From: Nemopilema nomurai | Taxonomy: Eukaryota > Cnidaria > Scyphozoa > Rhizostomeae > Rhizostomatidae | Direction: 5' to 3' | Length of the DNA: 64,000 bases | NCBI GenBank assembly: GCA_003864495.1 | Contig: ML133457.1 | Coordinates: forward strand, 124,001-188,000 | Shown here: positions 12,166 to 25,500 of the stretch, in pieces | How positions within the stretch are numbered: position 1 is the stretch's first letter | Layout: the number at the start of each line of letters is the position of its first letter | Notes under the pieces: generated by a model | Databases searched by the model: none | Told to the model about the DNA's origin: nothing | What the model saw: only the letters and a program-made list of their open reading frames with translations | Made by a program: the position numbers and the translations under genes

Positions 12166-15100
12166 CTATTTATGATAAGGCATGGTATTATACCGGGGTC
12201 CCGGAAGTTCTCCAAAAATACTCGTTGAATCCCGAAGACTTCTTGCGAGGGCCTTTATCGACTCGGCCATTCGTTCCGGTGAGGGTGCCGGTTCCTGGAA
12301 AAAATCAAACCGGTCTGTTAAGAACGATCCGGTCGGAAGTAAAGGTAGCATACACTAAGCAGACATATACTTAGATTTATAAACCAAAAATCATGAGATC
12401 AACTCAATCAGGCAATCAAGTAATCACTTCAACAATCATTCAATCACTCCCCCTTTAACTTATATATAAACTCAGTAACCCACCGCTCATCACTCGAATC
12501 ACTCACTTAATCAAGCAATCAATTAAAAAGCACCCACTCAATTTGCTTGAAGCAGAGCTTGATTCAGCCCCAAGTGGGCTTCTACATCCACACGGAACAA
12601 GTCATCGAGGATCAAAAGCGTTTTCCATGATATAGGTGGATCAACTACAGATTCAATAATCGCTAAACATGATGCGATCAAGAAATTTACCGTATCTCCG
12701 AAACTCTTTTCTTCGTACGAACTTTGCAGGGGCTCGCGGTACATCGGAATGCTGACTGGAACCGAGGTTGCATAAATTCGATTTTTGCTGTTGCCTCGAT
12801 TGGATGAATTATCAAAACCGCCACTGGTTCCGAGGCTACTCGAGTCTCCTTGAAAAGCAAGACATTATACCATTAGATTCATAAATGACATTTCATATGC
12901 TCCTAACATAACTATTTACTTATATTATACTTTATATAAAATCATAAAGATTCATTATGTGTCCTAAAAACTCTGACTTCAAAAAGTCGCTGTAAAATAC
13001 AGCTCCTTCAGGTTTTTAGCTCATTCATACTTCCACACTTTCCATGTTGAATATAAACTGGAAGTGAAATTAGCAAACACTTAGTGGCGATGACGTCATA
13101 GTTATGAGGGTAGAAGATCACTCGCTCGTACCACTACTATCCTCATCAGATTCGAAAAACGGTTCACAGTTTCTGCTTTCATTGAAGCCATCCAAATCGA
13201 ATAACGTATCATCCTCCTTTGGGAATCTCTGCCTCATTTTCATTTTAGATCTCTGGTTCTCATCAAGCGACGACGCGGCTTGCTGTGTGAGCACCCTGGA
13301 AGGAGCCCTGTTGCTAGGCAATGAACTTGCAACGATAGGGATGCTTCTGTGAGGGCGTTGTCTTCGGCCTAAAAGAGTAAACATGAGTTTTACTACAAAG
13401 CAACAAATTTTATCAAATACTAAATACATAATATTATCTAGTCCTCTATATTCATTTCTAACATAATCAAATAAAATATCTTTATAAAATATCTACATTA
13501 AATATCTTTTTCTGCAAAATGTTTTGCTTTCTTTCATCCATTCAAGATGAACTGTAGCTTCCAGTCAAATAGAGGCAAAGTGAACATATTTCTTCACTGT
13601 GGTTGACACAAAAACAATTTTCTTGTTGATTCTCATTCTACCAATATAATTAAGTCTAGTCCTTAAGCAACAAAGTCATACTAACAGATATTAACAAAAT
13701 GGTCATCCAGTCCCTATCTAGTATAATATCTTTATTTTTGCTACTACTCAATTCGGATAGGGTAACTATTTTGCTATACTCTAACTGAATAGTCTTAGGG
13801 TGAATTTGCATCCAAGGAAGATTAACAAACTCGTAAGTGAAGGTAAACAAACCTTTAAACTGGGGAAGACTTGGAGCCGGCTCTTCAGACTCTGAGTCAA
13901 CTGTATCATTTTTGTTTATTTTCATATCTTCCATAGCATCACAAATAGAGGATTGAAGGGCATTCTGTTCATTTTTATTGATAAGCCTAAAACCAAGAAA
14001 TGGTTAAAGTGGAAACCTGAATGATTAATGTGATAAAACACTGAATGGTTTCAAAATATTTCTTGTTGACACTGTTGAGACGTTTTGACCTACAGCAACA
14101 TTTTCGACTGTCTCAGGATTCAATGGACTTCTTTATCAAAAAATATTTATGTCCTATTGATTGACTCAATATTTATTGATTAAACACTTCAAAGATGCAA
14201 GCATATCAAAATATGCAAAAACTCATAATAGAAGAAAGAAAATTGGGTTATTCATCATAACAACAGTAGGATTTCTTTACCAGGCTTCCAGAGTAAGATT
14301 TTATTTAAATAAATTAAGAGAGACATGTTTTAACTAGTCTGATTATGGCTAATGCATCACCAATTTCAAGGAAATTCATAACACCAACCTTAAAAACTTC
14401 TGTTTATCTGCCTTTACCTTCTCTTGAAGCTTCTCAAAAATGTCCTTTTGTTGTTCAGTAAATATCCTGAAACCATGTAATGTATTAATTGACAAGAACA
14501 GAGTTATGCACTAGAGAACTATACAAGAATACACTAAACTTTCATGCTAACACCTCCAGTTAATCCAGTCTTTGTAATATGAGGCGTGCCTCCACACACG
14601 CGCAAATTGTCCAAGACGTGCTAATCATCGCACGCAATTTGCAACAAAATTTTTTTAAATTGCTTATGTTTCGAAGATTTTCAAAGCAGCGGTAACTCAA
14701 AGTTGCCAAATTAGGTCTCCTTAAAAGCAGCACCCAGTTCTTGACAGCAGGTATGAGAAACAACCGATAAAAAGCGGTTCGCATCGCACACGCACAGTAA
14801 TCAAGGCATGCGAAATGCCGCATGTGGCCTATTTTCATATTACAAAGACTGTTAATCTTATTTGTGGAAAAATCTAGACTTAACTTAAGCTGAAAATAAG
14901 GACCTAGTTGAAACTGGAGACATTGTTGAAAGGACATAGCCAACCTATCACAAAATACACTCCCTGTCCAGAAGTATTGCAACACTTGAAGGCAATCGGT
15001 GGCATATGACTTTTATTGTTGTCTGGTTAAGCTATTGTTTAATAAGGCAATGGCACACAAATTAGACTAACAACTTGATGAAGCAAAACTTATTATATTA

Positions 15101-17945
15101 AATTTTAAATTTTCAAAATTCTAAATCAACAATTGCAAGAATTGTTTACTTCTGTTAACAATTAACATCTGTCTTCTTTTTCTTATAATTTTGCAAATGC
15201 ATACATGCATAAATAATGTTTTAAATATACATCTTTTGGACACTTTATTTCCATTGTAAGAGTGGTTAAAGTTGTCTGCTTTAACACCTAATTCCTCCAG
15301 CCTGTGACACGTCGAGCTCCTATATGTTCACTCCTAGCATCAACATTTTTGGCCAGCCTATCCTCTCCTTGATTCTTGAACTGTTTATTCGGTTTCCCAT
15401 TTCATTAAAACAAGAAATTTTAAAATCCATTTTAAGTTTGCTAAAACAGACTATCACCTAAATGTCTTTCTACATTTGAGCCTATGGAGTATTTTGAAGT
15501 TAGCTTGAGGGTTTGCACAATTGCTGATGTTTTGGATGCCATTACAGCTAGGGTGTTTAAATGCTTTTGTTCAGGTAGTGTACTGTGGCACATGAAAGTG
15601 CACCTCAAACGTTCCCCATTGCCTATCATTAAATATATTTTTACTACCAATTTATTATTATCAGGAACTTTTTACATGGCAGGGTATGTAATCATCTGAA
15701 AAATCTTTCTGTTTTAAAGTATTAGAATTTATATCAGTAGTATTAATTAAATAACATAAATATATTCTTTTACATCTCTATTTTAGAATAAATACCTTAT
15801 AACAATACATCATATTAATTCATCATAATGATACCTTATTCTATCATTCATTGCCTGTTCCTCAAATGCAAGATACTTTTTGACCATGTTATTCACTTTC
15901 AAATTGGCATCTGAAAGAGACCTTTGGAACATCTGCACTTGTGTTCCATTACCTGAAGAGAAGCAATAGATTTTGAGAATAATTCTTCAAAATAAAAAAA
16001 GACTTTGCAATATTGCCATCTACATTGCCAGCTTCAATGAGATCATTTGAGAACCGTTGCGATTGTTTTATTAATTAACTTTAGAATGGCAACTCAAATT
16101 CAGGGTTTCAATGCCTCTGATTGAAAACAAAGCAGCCTTTTATGAGTCTCATGTGCTACCAGGGACTACCAGACACTAAGGTCTTGTTGAGATAAGAACT
16201 AAGCACACTTTATCTTGACCACCCTTTCTGATAATGAAATGTAGGTCTTTCCTTGTTGCAAGATGAATACTTCTTATTTTGTGTGACAATATGTTTTAAA
16301 TTACATTATCTATGATTTTTAACTAAGTTTGAAGAAGCTTCTCTTTCATCTGGGCAAAACAATCTTCAAACCCCGCATTAAGAGCAACTATCTGTGAAGT
16401 TTAAAATGAAAGTGGTTATGGAGGGCCCCTTGAAAATCAGCTATGCTGAAGGGCTACCCTCCTTAAACAAGTGAAATGAAATGAAATGAAATGAAAGTAT
16501 TTGACCGCAATATGAAAAGAACTCTCCTTTGATGTATTTTTATAAGTAATTTTCACAGAAAAAAAACTTGAAGGGAAAAACATATATAGATTTTAAATTA
16601 AAATGAAAGATTTATACCATGTTTTGGAGAACCATCAGAAGGCGGGTCACTCAAAATTATTTTGAAGGCAGATGAAAAAGCTTCTGTCTGTCTCATCTTG
16701 TCATATGATGCTTCCCCTAGCTGAAAATTTGATAACAGTAAGATAACAGTAAGAGGGCCAAAACATAAATTCAATAATTTATTGCTGTCACCAACTTATT
16801 GTAATATATTTTCAAATGGCATTAGAATATTATTTAGCACTAACTTTGCCAAACTTTGACAAACTTTGCATAGGCACAATACATATTCTTAATTTTGCTT
16901 GAGACCCTATAATATTATGTCATGCAAGGTACTAAGACGTACGCGCATAACAGCCACACCCCCCATCGAACCTTCTTTTTGTGTTCTTAGAATGAGCCTG
17001 TAAAGATTCAACATTAATATTTACATACATTAAGAACAACACCTTACCAGATTTTTGTTTGCAACAACCCTCTCTAGTCCCTTAAACTTGTGGATGGCGT
17101 GAGTGCTGAGGCCACAATTTAAACATTTGTGAGTAATGTAGTCTCCAACAGTTTGCGTTTTCGTCAAAATTTGCTGTTGCTAAAAGAAGAAGAAACCATT
17201 GTTTAAAATATCCTTAATCCTATACTTCATTGTAGCAGCTTGGTTTGTAACAGCTAGGGAAGAACAAGCTTGCATGCCCTCCCCCAACAAACTTGGTTCA
17301 AAGAGTCTGTGTTGCAATTTGCATTTCAATGCAAATAACTAGTATCAGACAATCAATAATGCCAAGCTTTTAGGCTGAAAGTCTGGCAAGAAATTCATCA
17401 AATGGACAAATGTCCGATAAATATGTCTCGACCTTTCTTTGACAATGGTTACGTGAGCAGTGTAAACTGATACTCTAAAAATGACCTCAGTTTCGGAATG
17501 TTTCAAGTGAACGCGTTAAAAAAAGATTTTTAAACCTACATGAGAATGAAAATAAGTTGTTCTTAAAATCATATCGGAAATTAAAAAACGCCTAGTAGCC
17601 TAGTCCCTGTAGATGAAAAAGATAGCTTGGGTAGGATGCTAAAATTATCATGGAGGCCTAAACGAATTATTGAGCAGTATAGGATTACGACAAAGTCCAT
17701 GGCACCTTCAATGCAGATTTCCAGCAGGCAGTTAATCTATTCTTAGATATATTTCAAATGCTCACCACTTCCACTCCAGCAAATGCTAACTTCACAAGAA
17801 TCAGCTGCCCATTGAAGAATTCATCCGAAACTTCGTCACTGGCATTTTCATCCGTTCCCAGCAATTCTTTACCGGTAACCTCTTCTGTTTCTTTCTCTTT
17901 AATGTTCAGCACAATATTCAAGCAATTGCAACTTCGCTTAGCCAT
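12166..17945 (-). CDS. AKT1S1: Proline-rich AKT1 substrate 1 (PRAS40/Lobe) homologue
   Basis: Raptor-binding inhibitor of mTORC1, cytosolic. Nine exons: 17766-17945, 17048-17179, 16618-16720, 15835-15952, 14389-14466, 13853-13986, 13132-13368, 12691-12848 and 12166-12294. They sum to 1269 nt, 422 residues plus stop, with matching phases at every junction. Identification rests on the C-terminal half: a TOS-like FDLDG (305-309) followed by an acidic EPFFESDEDSS, then ATSVPVSIPMY (human KSLPVSVPVW around the mTOR site Ser183), and a C-terminal block PERMAESIKALARSLRDS...FGELPGPRYNT that aligns with the end of human PRAS40. The Akt-site threonine is present (Thr417) but the arginine at -5 is Gly, leaving only Arg at -3. 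The N-terminal 200 residues (a CNCLN start, then a charged helical stretch) have no match I can name and replace the human proline-rich region. The last-exon acceptor could also lie 16 nt upstream (12310), but that changes the frame. Confidence 0.88.
16478..16497. repeat. aaatg microsatellite
   Basis: Four copies of aaatg/gaaat in an intron of the PRAS40 homologue. A similar short array of gacatctaaaat units lies at 4770-4822 in GALK2 intron 4. Confidence 0.8.
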
Positions 17946-17954
17946 TTTACCGTA

Positions 17955-18329
17955 ATGTTATTGTTAACAAAAGTCCAACGTCCACTCATGACAACTTGCC
18001 TTCCATTTCATCAGAAACTTCCCACTGGCCTAAATGTTTCGCAGTCACGTGAAACTCATTCTGGTGATTATCCGGTGTTGTTGAATATTGGATTACCCGG
18101 TTCCGGAAATTCAGAAATTGATACAAGATCGCATTTGAATAACAAAAGTCTTGAGACGCTTTCAGGCGAAAAGATAATGCATCGCTACAAAAGATATCAT
18201 TGTTGTTTGTTAGGCGATTCCAAACTTAAGTTTTTGGACCAGATGCAATGGGATTCCGAGCTTCGGAAACTGACAAATTTACAACCCGAGTTTTCTTGTT
18301 TTTTGCCTTTAACTGATTTCTTTATTTAG
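17955..18329 (+). CDS. Possible small ORF divergent from PRAS40, unrecognised
   Basis: An uninterrupted 124-codon frame starting at an ATG only 9 bases from the start codon of the PRAS40 homologue on the other strand. No signal peptide, membrane segment or known motif is visible; the product would be polar with scattered His and Cys. The distance leaves no room for separate 5' leaders, so if it is expressed its promoter and leader must overlap PRAS40. It may equally be an open frame in the shared CpG-containing promoter region. The rest of the gap to 19191 is AT-rich and holds one short duplication (18474-18555). Confidence 0.22.
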   Translation: MLLLTKVQRPLMTTCLPFHQKLPTGLNVSQSRETHSGDYPVLLNIGLPGSGNSEIDTRSHLNNKSLETLSGEKIMHRYKRYHCCLLGDSKLKFLDQMQWDSELRKLTNLQPEFSCFLPLTDFFI

Positions 18330-18473
18330 TGTATTAGTATGTATGCATAATGATAATGCATGAATAATATATGTATTTTATTTTATTTATTGTGTATGTC
18401 ATTTATTTTAGCGATAAAAAAAACATGAATCTATAAACATTTAATTGTTAAATATGTCCATATTCTTCAATTC

Positions 18474-18555
18474 AATATCTGTATAACAGGAAACTTCTTT
18501 CAATATCAATATCTTTCAATTCAATATCTATATAACCGGAAACTTCTTTCAAAAA
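18474..18555. repeat. Short imperfect tandem duplication
   Basis: The motif caattcaatatct followed by gtataac(a/c)ggaaacttctttcaa occurs twice within about 65 bases (near 18474 and 18516). It is a simple local duplication in the intergenic space between PRAS40 and LTO1. Confidence 0.7.
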
Positions 18556-19191
18556 TATACTACCTAAAGTTCTTTTAATTTATCCATTGATATGTCAATC
18601 AATGGCATTATAATTTCTAGACAATTCCCTGCAGATGTGGAAGATTTTGAGAGCTGGAACTAAAAGATTTATCTTTTTCGAAATGCAGTCGTAGGTAAAG
18701 AAGCCAATTTGTCACAGGTCAGTAGACCCGTGGAAAGGGTGTTTAGATGAGCTACAGGGGTGTTTCCAATGGTAACTGATCACATGATTATGAAATGTGA
18801 AGTTTCGAAAGCAGGTACTTTCCCATGGCTACCGATCACGTGATATCGGGTAGTAAAGTGCATCAGCATGTATAGAATTCGTGTAAGGCTATATGAAATC
18901 TCAAATATTTTTTGCAATGAACTGAGAATAAGAAACATTTTAAGTACCAGGGAACAAATATATGAGATTATAAATTTAACTTTGCTGCCTAGGTCATGGC
19001 CCTGGTAGCAAAAGAGGGGGTGCCTTGGTGAACTATTAAGGGTTACTTCCATTCAAATGGAAAGGATTCCTTTGTGCATCCTAGGTCACACTTCTATTTT
19101 TATGGTCTTTTCTGAAAGAAAGGGGAATTCTCCAACCTCTGCCCCACCTCCAATAATAGCAGCATCAACAACAGTTTCACGCAAAACCAAG

Positions 19192-21055
19192 ATGGCTGCC
19201 AGGCCACAACAAGAAAAGTGCAAGGCGGATGATGTTTTCGATGACGTTGTCTTCATAGAACAGAAGTAAGGCAATAATGATATTTACAATATCCAATAAT
19301 AAAGGCATTGCCCTTTGGCTTGTCAAACATGACAAAAGATGTGTGATACATATATAACTAAAAGCGAAAACTGTATAAATGGGATTCTACGATAACGTTT
19401 TGCCTTTCAGAAATAATATAAATCTGTCATTACCAATGAAACATGGACTTTTGCCAATACCCGGACAGCCAGGGGGTGTGGGGATACCCTTTTGTACTCT
19501 GGGCTGGCACCATACCATCAAAGTCAAACATCAAAATGTTTTTGCTGATTCTTCAGTTTTGCCTATGTAAAGCTAGTGTGATCCTGTATTGGACATTTTC
19601 CTGGTAATTTAGATTCTAAGTTTATTTCGTGCCTTTGTTGCATGAGTTGTTATTAAAATAAGGTTTTTTGGTGCCTCCTTAAAATCTTCCAACCTTCCTT
19701 AATACTAGACTTCATAAAGATGGTTATAATGAAGGATACTTTCAAGGGCAGATTGTTGGGGAGGCAGAAGGATTCAAACTTGGTGTAGAGCGAGGAAAGG
19801 CTTTTGGACAGGAGGTTTGCTACAGATTCATAGCTCATTTTTTGAACTATACCATTCAGATAGTTTCTTTATTTACCATGTAAAGACCCTAAATTTTTCT
19901 GCCCCTCAAGTTGGGAATTCAAATTTACTTTCCTTGGCTGAATTTACAGGTTGGTTTCTATGATGGATTTTGTTCAACAATGCTTCTCTTGCAAAATGAA
20001 AATTCCTCAAGGTTGGTATGCTTCTAAAAAGTATCAAAGCACAAATAATATTATCCTTGAGTTTGGAATAAAAGAGGATCCATTGTTTGGGTTTATATTT
20101 ATATACAAGTCACTTGCATTTTATTACCTGTATTTTTTGATCAAAATTGTTTATACTTTGTTCTTGATTCTTTGAACTGTCAAATTTTAATTTGAACATC
20201 ACACAGGCATTCATGCAAAGTTGTGTTGCAAAGAACTTTAATCAAAATCAGAATCAAAACTTTTTACCACTATGCCAAAAAACAAATTTTCTAAATATTG
20301 CTTAGAAGTTGAATTATTTATCATAAATTATCGAAAACATGTTACAGGTAACCTTCTGGCATTTTGAAATATGTTTTCTAAGTAATGTTTCATTTTTTAA
20401 GGGGGGATTTTCAAAAACGTTTTGATTCTTTTTTAATGGCCTGAAAAATTTCAGGAACTTGAATGTATTTAGACTGAAAACTGAATGCATTAACTGAATT
20501 TAGTTAAATTCATTGTTTCATGTAAAATGTATTTGTTTATAATATAGCAAGAGACTGCTAAAAGTTTTGCAGCAAATGAAAAGAAGAATAACTGATATGG
20601 AGGAAAGAGGTCTTGACCCCCAGGATCAACAACTTTTTGATGACTTGGAAACATTGAGAGCTAAATTCAAACAAGTAAGATGCTAATAATATTAAAGCAT
20701 ATTACATTCGATTTGATAAAGTTTCTGATTCTCCTAAAGTTTATTTCATAATGTTAAACTTAATAGGTACCAAAATTTAAACAGGCACAGATAGCTAACT
20801 ACACCTTTAAATTTAAAAAATTCTAAGACATTAAAGCTATATACTTTATGGTTACTCATGAATTATTAAATTGTTAGTTTTGTGCAAATTCAGTAACTCT
20901 TTCTGTAATTAGAATGATGTGATGAAACTCAATTTTTATATGTAATATATAAGAGTCTAATATTATATTTTTTTCATTTTAATAAGGTGTCTTCAATGAT
21001 GAATGCAACACCACAGTATGGAAGTATCTCCACATCAAATGATAATTCATTTTAG
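19192..21055 (+). CDS. LTO1: LTO1 homologue (ORAOV1), adaptor for ABCE1 Fe-S maturation
   Basis: Five exons: 19192-19265, 19709-19814, 19950-20011, 20548-20674 and 20987-21055. They total 438 nt, 145 residues, all phases matching. Human LTO1 has 137 residues. The hallmark deca-GX3 motif is complete: ten glycines spaced exactly four apart from residue 30 (GYNEGYFQG...) to 66 (...GFYDGF), spanning exons 2-3. A charged helical segment follows (exon 4), and the C terminus ends in Asn-Ser-Phe. With YAE1, LTO1 bridges the cytosolic iron-sulphur (CIA) targeting complex to the ribosome-recycling ATPase ABCE1/Rli1; CIA clients and adaptors often end in an aromatic residue, which fits the terminal Phe. 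Start chosen at aagATGg, a good Kozak context; an in-frame ATG at 19057 would add 45 residues that do not resemble the family. The gene stands alone, divergent from the PRAS40 homologue. Confidence 0.92.
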
Positions 21056-22524
21056 TATGTCAATTGCAAGTTTTGATTTTTGATTTGTTTCTACCTAGCA
21101 CCTGAAGGTAGTTTTAGGACACTGAGCAGCTTAAGCTTATCGAGCAGTGTCCTGGTCCTTCCTCTCAATGTGACCACACCTTGTGATTTGTAAAAATGAA
21201 ATATTATATATTTTCAAGTAGAGATTATATATCAAGACAAATTTGTCATGCTGTAATACTTTAAAGCAGCTAAATAACTTTTTAATGAGTTAGGGATATT
21301 TAGGCTGCAGAAGCACAGTGGTTGAAAATCATTTATTTTCAAAAGTTTGTGTTGAGTATTATAAAAATTATTGGATAATGAATTTATGTCATTAGTCAGT
21401 ATTAGGCATCTACTTTTGCATCTACTTTTGCTTACATTCTACTAAAAATATTTAAAACAGACAATTGTACCAGGTCAATAAAAAATATCAAAGTTTTGGT
21501 ATGGAAGCTTTATTAACAAATACAGAAAACAAATTAACTTGTTTCTAAAATTTTCTTAAACATGGGGGATTGGCTATTTGATAATATCTTTGCTTTATAT
21601 ATATACCTGGCAGCAGTTGGCCTGATGAAAATTTTTGGGAATCATGTCATGCCAATAGATCAAAGGTGGGATATACTTGTAGGTCAAAGGTGAAATTTAT
21701 ACAAAAATAAAAATGCAATGGCTTGGCAACTCAATTTTTCACAATAAAGAGTCATAGTTTTTTGCAACTTTTTCATAGAATCAGTTTGACATCTAAATAA
21801 AAACTAAATCATAGTTACACTGAAATACATTGATGTTTTGAAGAAGATACTCTTTGAATTAAAAAACATAAAAATGGCGAATTAAGCCTTGTCTCAAAAG
21901 ACAAAGGATCAAGTGCTCCTGTGCATTCAAAGCTTGAATTATCCAATGCGTTAATGCAGGACGGTTAGTAAAGATTTCTATCGTTGGCTTAATAGCGCAT
22001 CAGCGCTTCTCAAAATGTGAATTAGTTTAGGGGATTAAGGAAAGTTATAAACAAGCATTGATAAGCTGGCATGCCTGGCTTTCATCAATGCCTCGTCGTC
22101 AGTAATGCCTCGTCTTCATTGCTGCCTCGTCTTCGTCTGATGGGAGCATTTTCAATGCTTGTTTCATATATCCCTTGACTGAGCAAGTTATAGATGGAAA
22201 CTATGATAAATATCCGCTATCTTTCGCATTCTAAATTCGTCTCTAAATTTGGTCCTCTAAGTACATTTTTTATTCCCCGAAAGGAGAGCCTTGAGCTTCT
22301 GAAGAAACTCGAAATTTGCAGGACATTAAATTTGCTTAGGGTAAACACAGGTTAGTATCAATGGCCCGCGACTTTAATGAAACGTTGATTTCTACACTGA
22401 ATTAATCCCTAAGGTAGTCTGGGCGCGTTACAAGGAGGCAAAGGTCATTGCTATGGTAGGAAGCCGCTGCGGACAAAATTTTCGGAGCCAGAATGACCGA
22501 ACTTTATACAAGCGAAACATACAT
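21056..22524. other. Intergenic/3' UTR stretch, no gene seen
   Basis: AT-rich DNA between the convergent ends of LTO1 and the TRAF6-type gene. A candidate polyadenylation signal for LTO1 (caataaa) lies near 21477. Otherwise I see only a short triplicated cctcgtc-containing run near 22090-22130 and no coding signal on either strand. Confidence 0.6.
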
Positions 22525-25500
22525 TTAGTCACTCAAAGATACAGAAACATGTACCAACATTGTATTCTTTATATACTCGCGGGTGTGAAGTATGTTGTGT
22601 GAAATCATCTCTACAAACCCGTAGCCTTTATGGTTTCTCAGCGTTTTGGGCCTAATAAACGCTTGCAGGCCAGGTCTTGGGAGCAGCGTCTCAGTCACGT
22701 GCACCTGTTCTTCTTCTGATTGGTCGATTGCTACCAGCTTGATTTTCCCTGGGAATGGCCACTGTAATATTGAATCGAACTCTCCTTGCATCAAATGGAT
22801 GAACATGGAAATGTGGGTTGATGCGCCCGAGTCGACACCATTGAGGTTGACGCGAAGGCACATTTTGTATCCTAATTGAAGGGAGAAGGTCTCTCTTTAG
22901 TATCAGTTTGAAATTAGCGGGCCTAGTGCCCAGGTGAGCGAAATGGCGTCCTAAACAGGGGGCGAACTAAAGAAACAACAAATGCAAACCAGGATGCACA
23001 TTTCACCATTAAGACATCTCTGTTTTGACACCTGTCAATCATCTAAAAAATACGTTAATCTGATTGGCCCAAATCTGTTGTACTTGATTGGCTCTTTATC
23101 CACGCAAACAAATGTCGATTGATTTCTGTTTCAAAATATGTGATTTCTTCAGCCTTGGTATTCGGCGCATCCTTCCTTTAACCGATATATTTTGCAGCAA
23201 TATATGTCTACACCATCGAATAAAAACATTGGATCAATCCCAGACCTAATTTGTCCCCAGCACGAGATAACGTAAAGCAAATATAATTTACAAACAGAAT
23301 TACCTGGTATGCTTGTATAAAATGGAACACTATGAATTGCGGGAACTTCAGTGGTTTTAGCCTGCTGAAATAATGCTTCGAAGTTGTTGATTTTCCATAT
23401 GAAATTTCCGTTCCACACTTTAGCCTGTAACTCTAAGATGGCTGCCTCGCGTGCTTCGAAGCGATCCTTCAAAGACTTTAAACTTTCGTTGAGTTGATTA
23501 AAAGAGGCGCTGTGATTTGAGTAATAAAGTTCGGATAGCTGGATTCCCTGTGCTCCGCTCTCCTTCGCAGCAACAACTTCAGCTTCCAACCTTTCGAACT
23601 ACAACGCAATATGAAAGAAAACGACTTAGAAATCCCAGAAACATTTTTATCTTTATCTCCATTTTCATAGTGGATTAGCGAAATAACAATAGCTTTCGTT
23701 AACCCTCAATAGCATTAGCCTAAACTAATATTCAATATTTATTCTGTCACAAAATTGTTTGTGTTTATTATAACAGGTCTGTGTAATAAAAATTGGCAAG
23801 AGATGAATCGACCGACAAATCTAGCATTGTCAACCATTGTAGGAGAGAAATCGCGATAACTCAAGGTATCAAGAGTAAAACTGTCAATAATTCGCTTGAA
23901 ATGCACACTGGGATTGATACAGATAGTCATACAGTAAGAACCCATAAATTGTAATCACTTTATAAGAAACCTCAGGCTGATATCTTAGAGAAATGGTGCT
24001 CTCAAGTAAGAAACTTTTCACCCTGTGTTTAGGCGGGTTCCCTATAGGAGGATTCAACGTACATAACATACTTCATCATGGCTGAACGATTGGAGATTAG
24101 GTCATTTTCAAACGCATAACTTCACGCAGAAGCATACAAACTTGGCAAATTATATTCTTGATAATCGCCAAACAGAGCAGTGTGTATTTAACTTGTTACC
24201 ATTAATTTATGAAGGTTACCATATTAAAAAGTTTTTTCAGCATTATTCCTTGCTAAATTATCTTTTAATTAGAAACTAAACAAGCTGTTTTGAAAAAATT
24301 GGTTTGAATTTCGCGGGTTCTTAATGTAGTACCAAACCAGCGGCTTCCCTAGGTTCACTCGTTACATATTTATAGCCAGTAGCGGCGAAATTGTGGGGGG
24401 GGAGCATGTCTCCCCCAGTTATCGCCAGGATCGATTTTCTAATTCGTCTAAATTCGAAAAGAAAAGGATGCGGGGTCTTTGTGGGGTAATACCATTTTCC
24501 GCAAAGCTTTATACATTAGGAATTGCTAAAGCAATTGAGAACAGCCTCACTTGCTGCAATAGACATTTCCTATAGTTAAAAGGGTGTTTCAAATCATCGA
24601 AAAGGGAGTTAAAAAGGGCATGGGCCTAAAAATTTCCCCGCTTCGGACCCCTAAAAAATCTATTTTAGGGATTGGGATCCCATAATCTGAAAGAGCACCA
24701 TGAAGTACCACTGAGTAGGTAAAATTAGTCAAATGTGTTACAAATTGGTAAAGATATGGCGACATTTGTATTGGTTCGTTCCCCCTCAAACCTCTGTATT
24801 TTGGTCTCTGTTCACAACTGTGCGAATAGGGCGAACGTAATGGTGATTCCTTAACAAACTTCAAATCTTTCATTGGTCATATCTCAGCCGATTTTAGAAA
24901 TATTTGGCCAATTTGCATATTTGGAAGTATTTTGTAGCAATGTTATATGTGATGTAGTTAAATTTAAATCATTTCAAAAATTTAGAACTCAAACACTTTA
25001 GAAATCGATATAGCAGCGTTTAGATTGGCGTAGCATCAAAACTTGTATTTTGCTTAAACTGAAGCACAAAAAGAAGATACCTTATCAGAAATTTCAACCA
25101 ATTTCTGCGACAACTCTGGTACTGAGGCTCTTTGAAGTGACTTCACGGGTACAACCTCCTTCTCTACTTTGAGTGTAACTGTGTTGAACTTGGAAACAAA
25201 GTCACTGATATGCAGGAAAAGTGACTTCTCGAAGTGACGTGTAACTTCTCCACGAGGGCCCTACAAAATACGGAGAGAGTTTTCAATGTTGGTGACCAAA
25301 AAAAATTGACACCTGCAATTAAGAAATAAGAGAATATACTACACTATTTTCTTTATAAGCAAGCGGGTAAACTGGGGATTGACCTCAATATGCTTAAGGT
25401 TCTCTTAAATCGAGCCTGAAATTATGCTTAAAATATGCCTGATTTCAAAACTCATTTCACAGTCTGATATGCCGTTTGATACGAACATGCTGTCTCCTAT

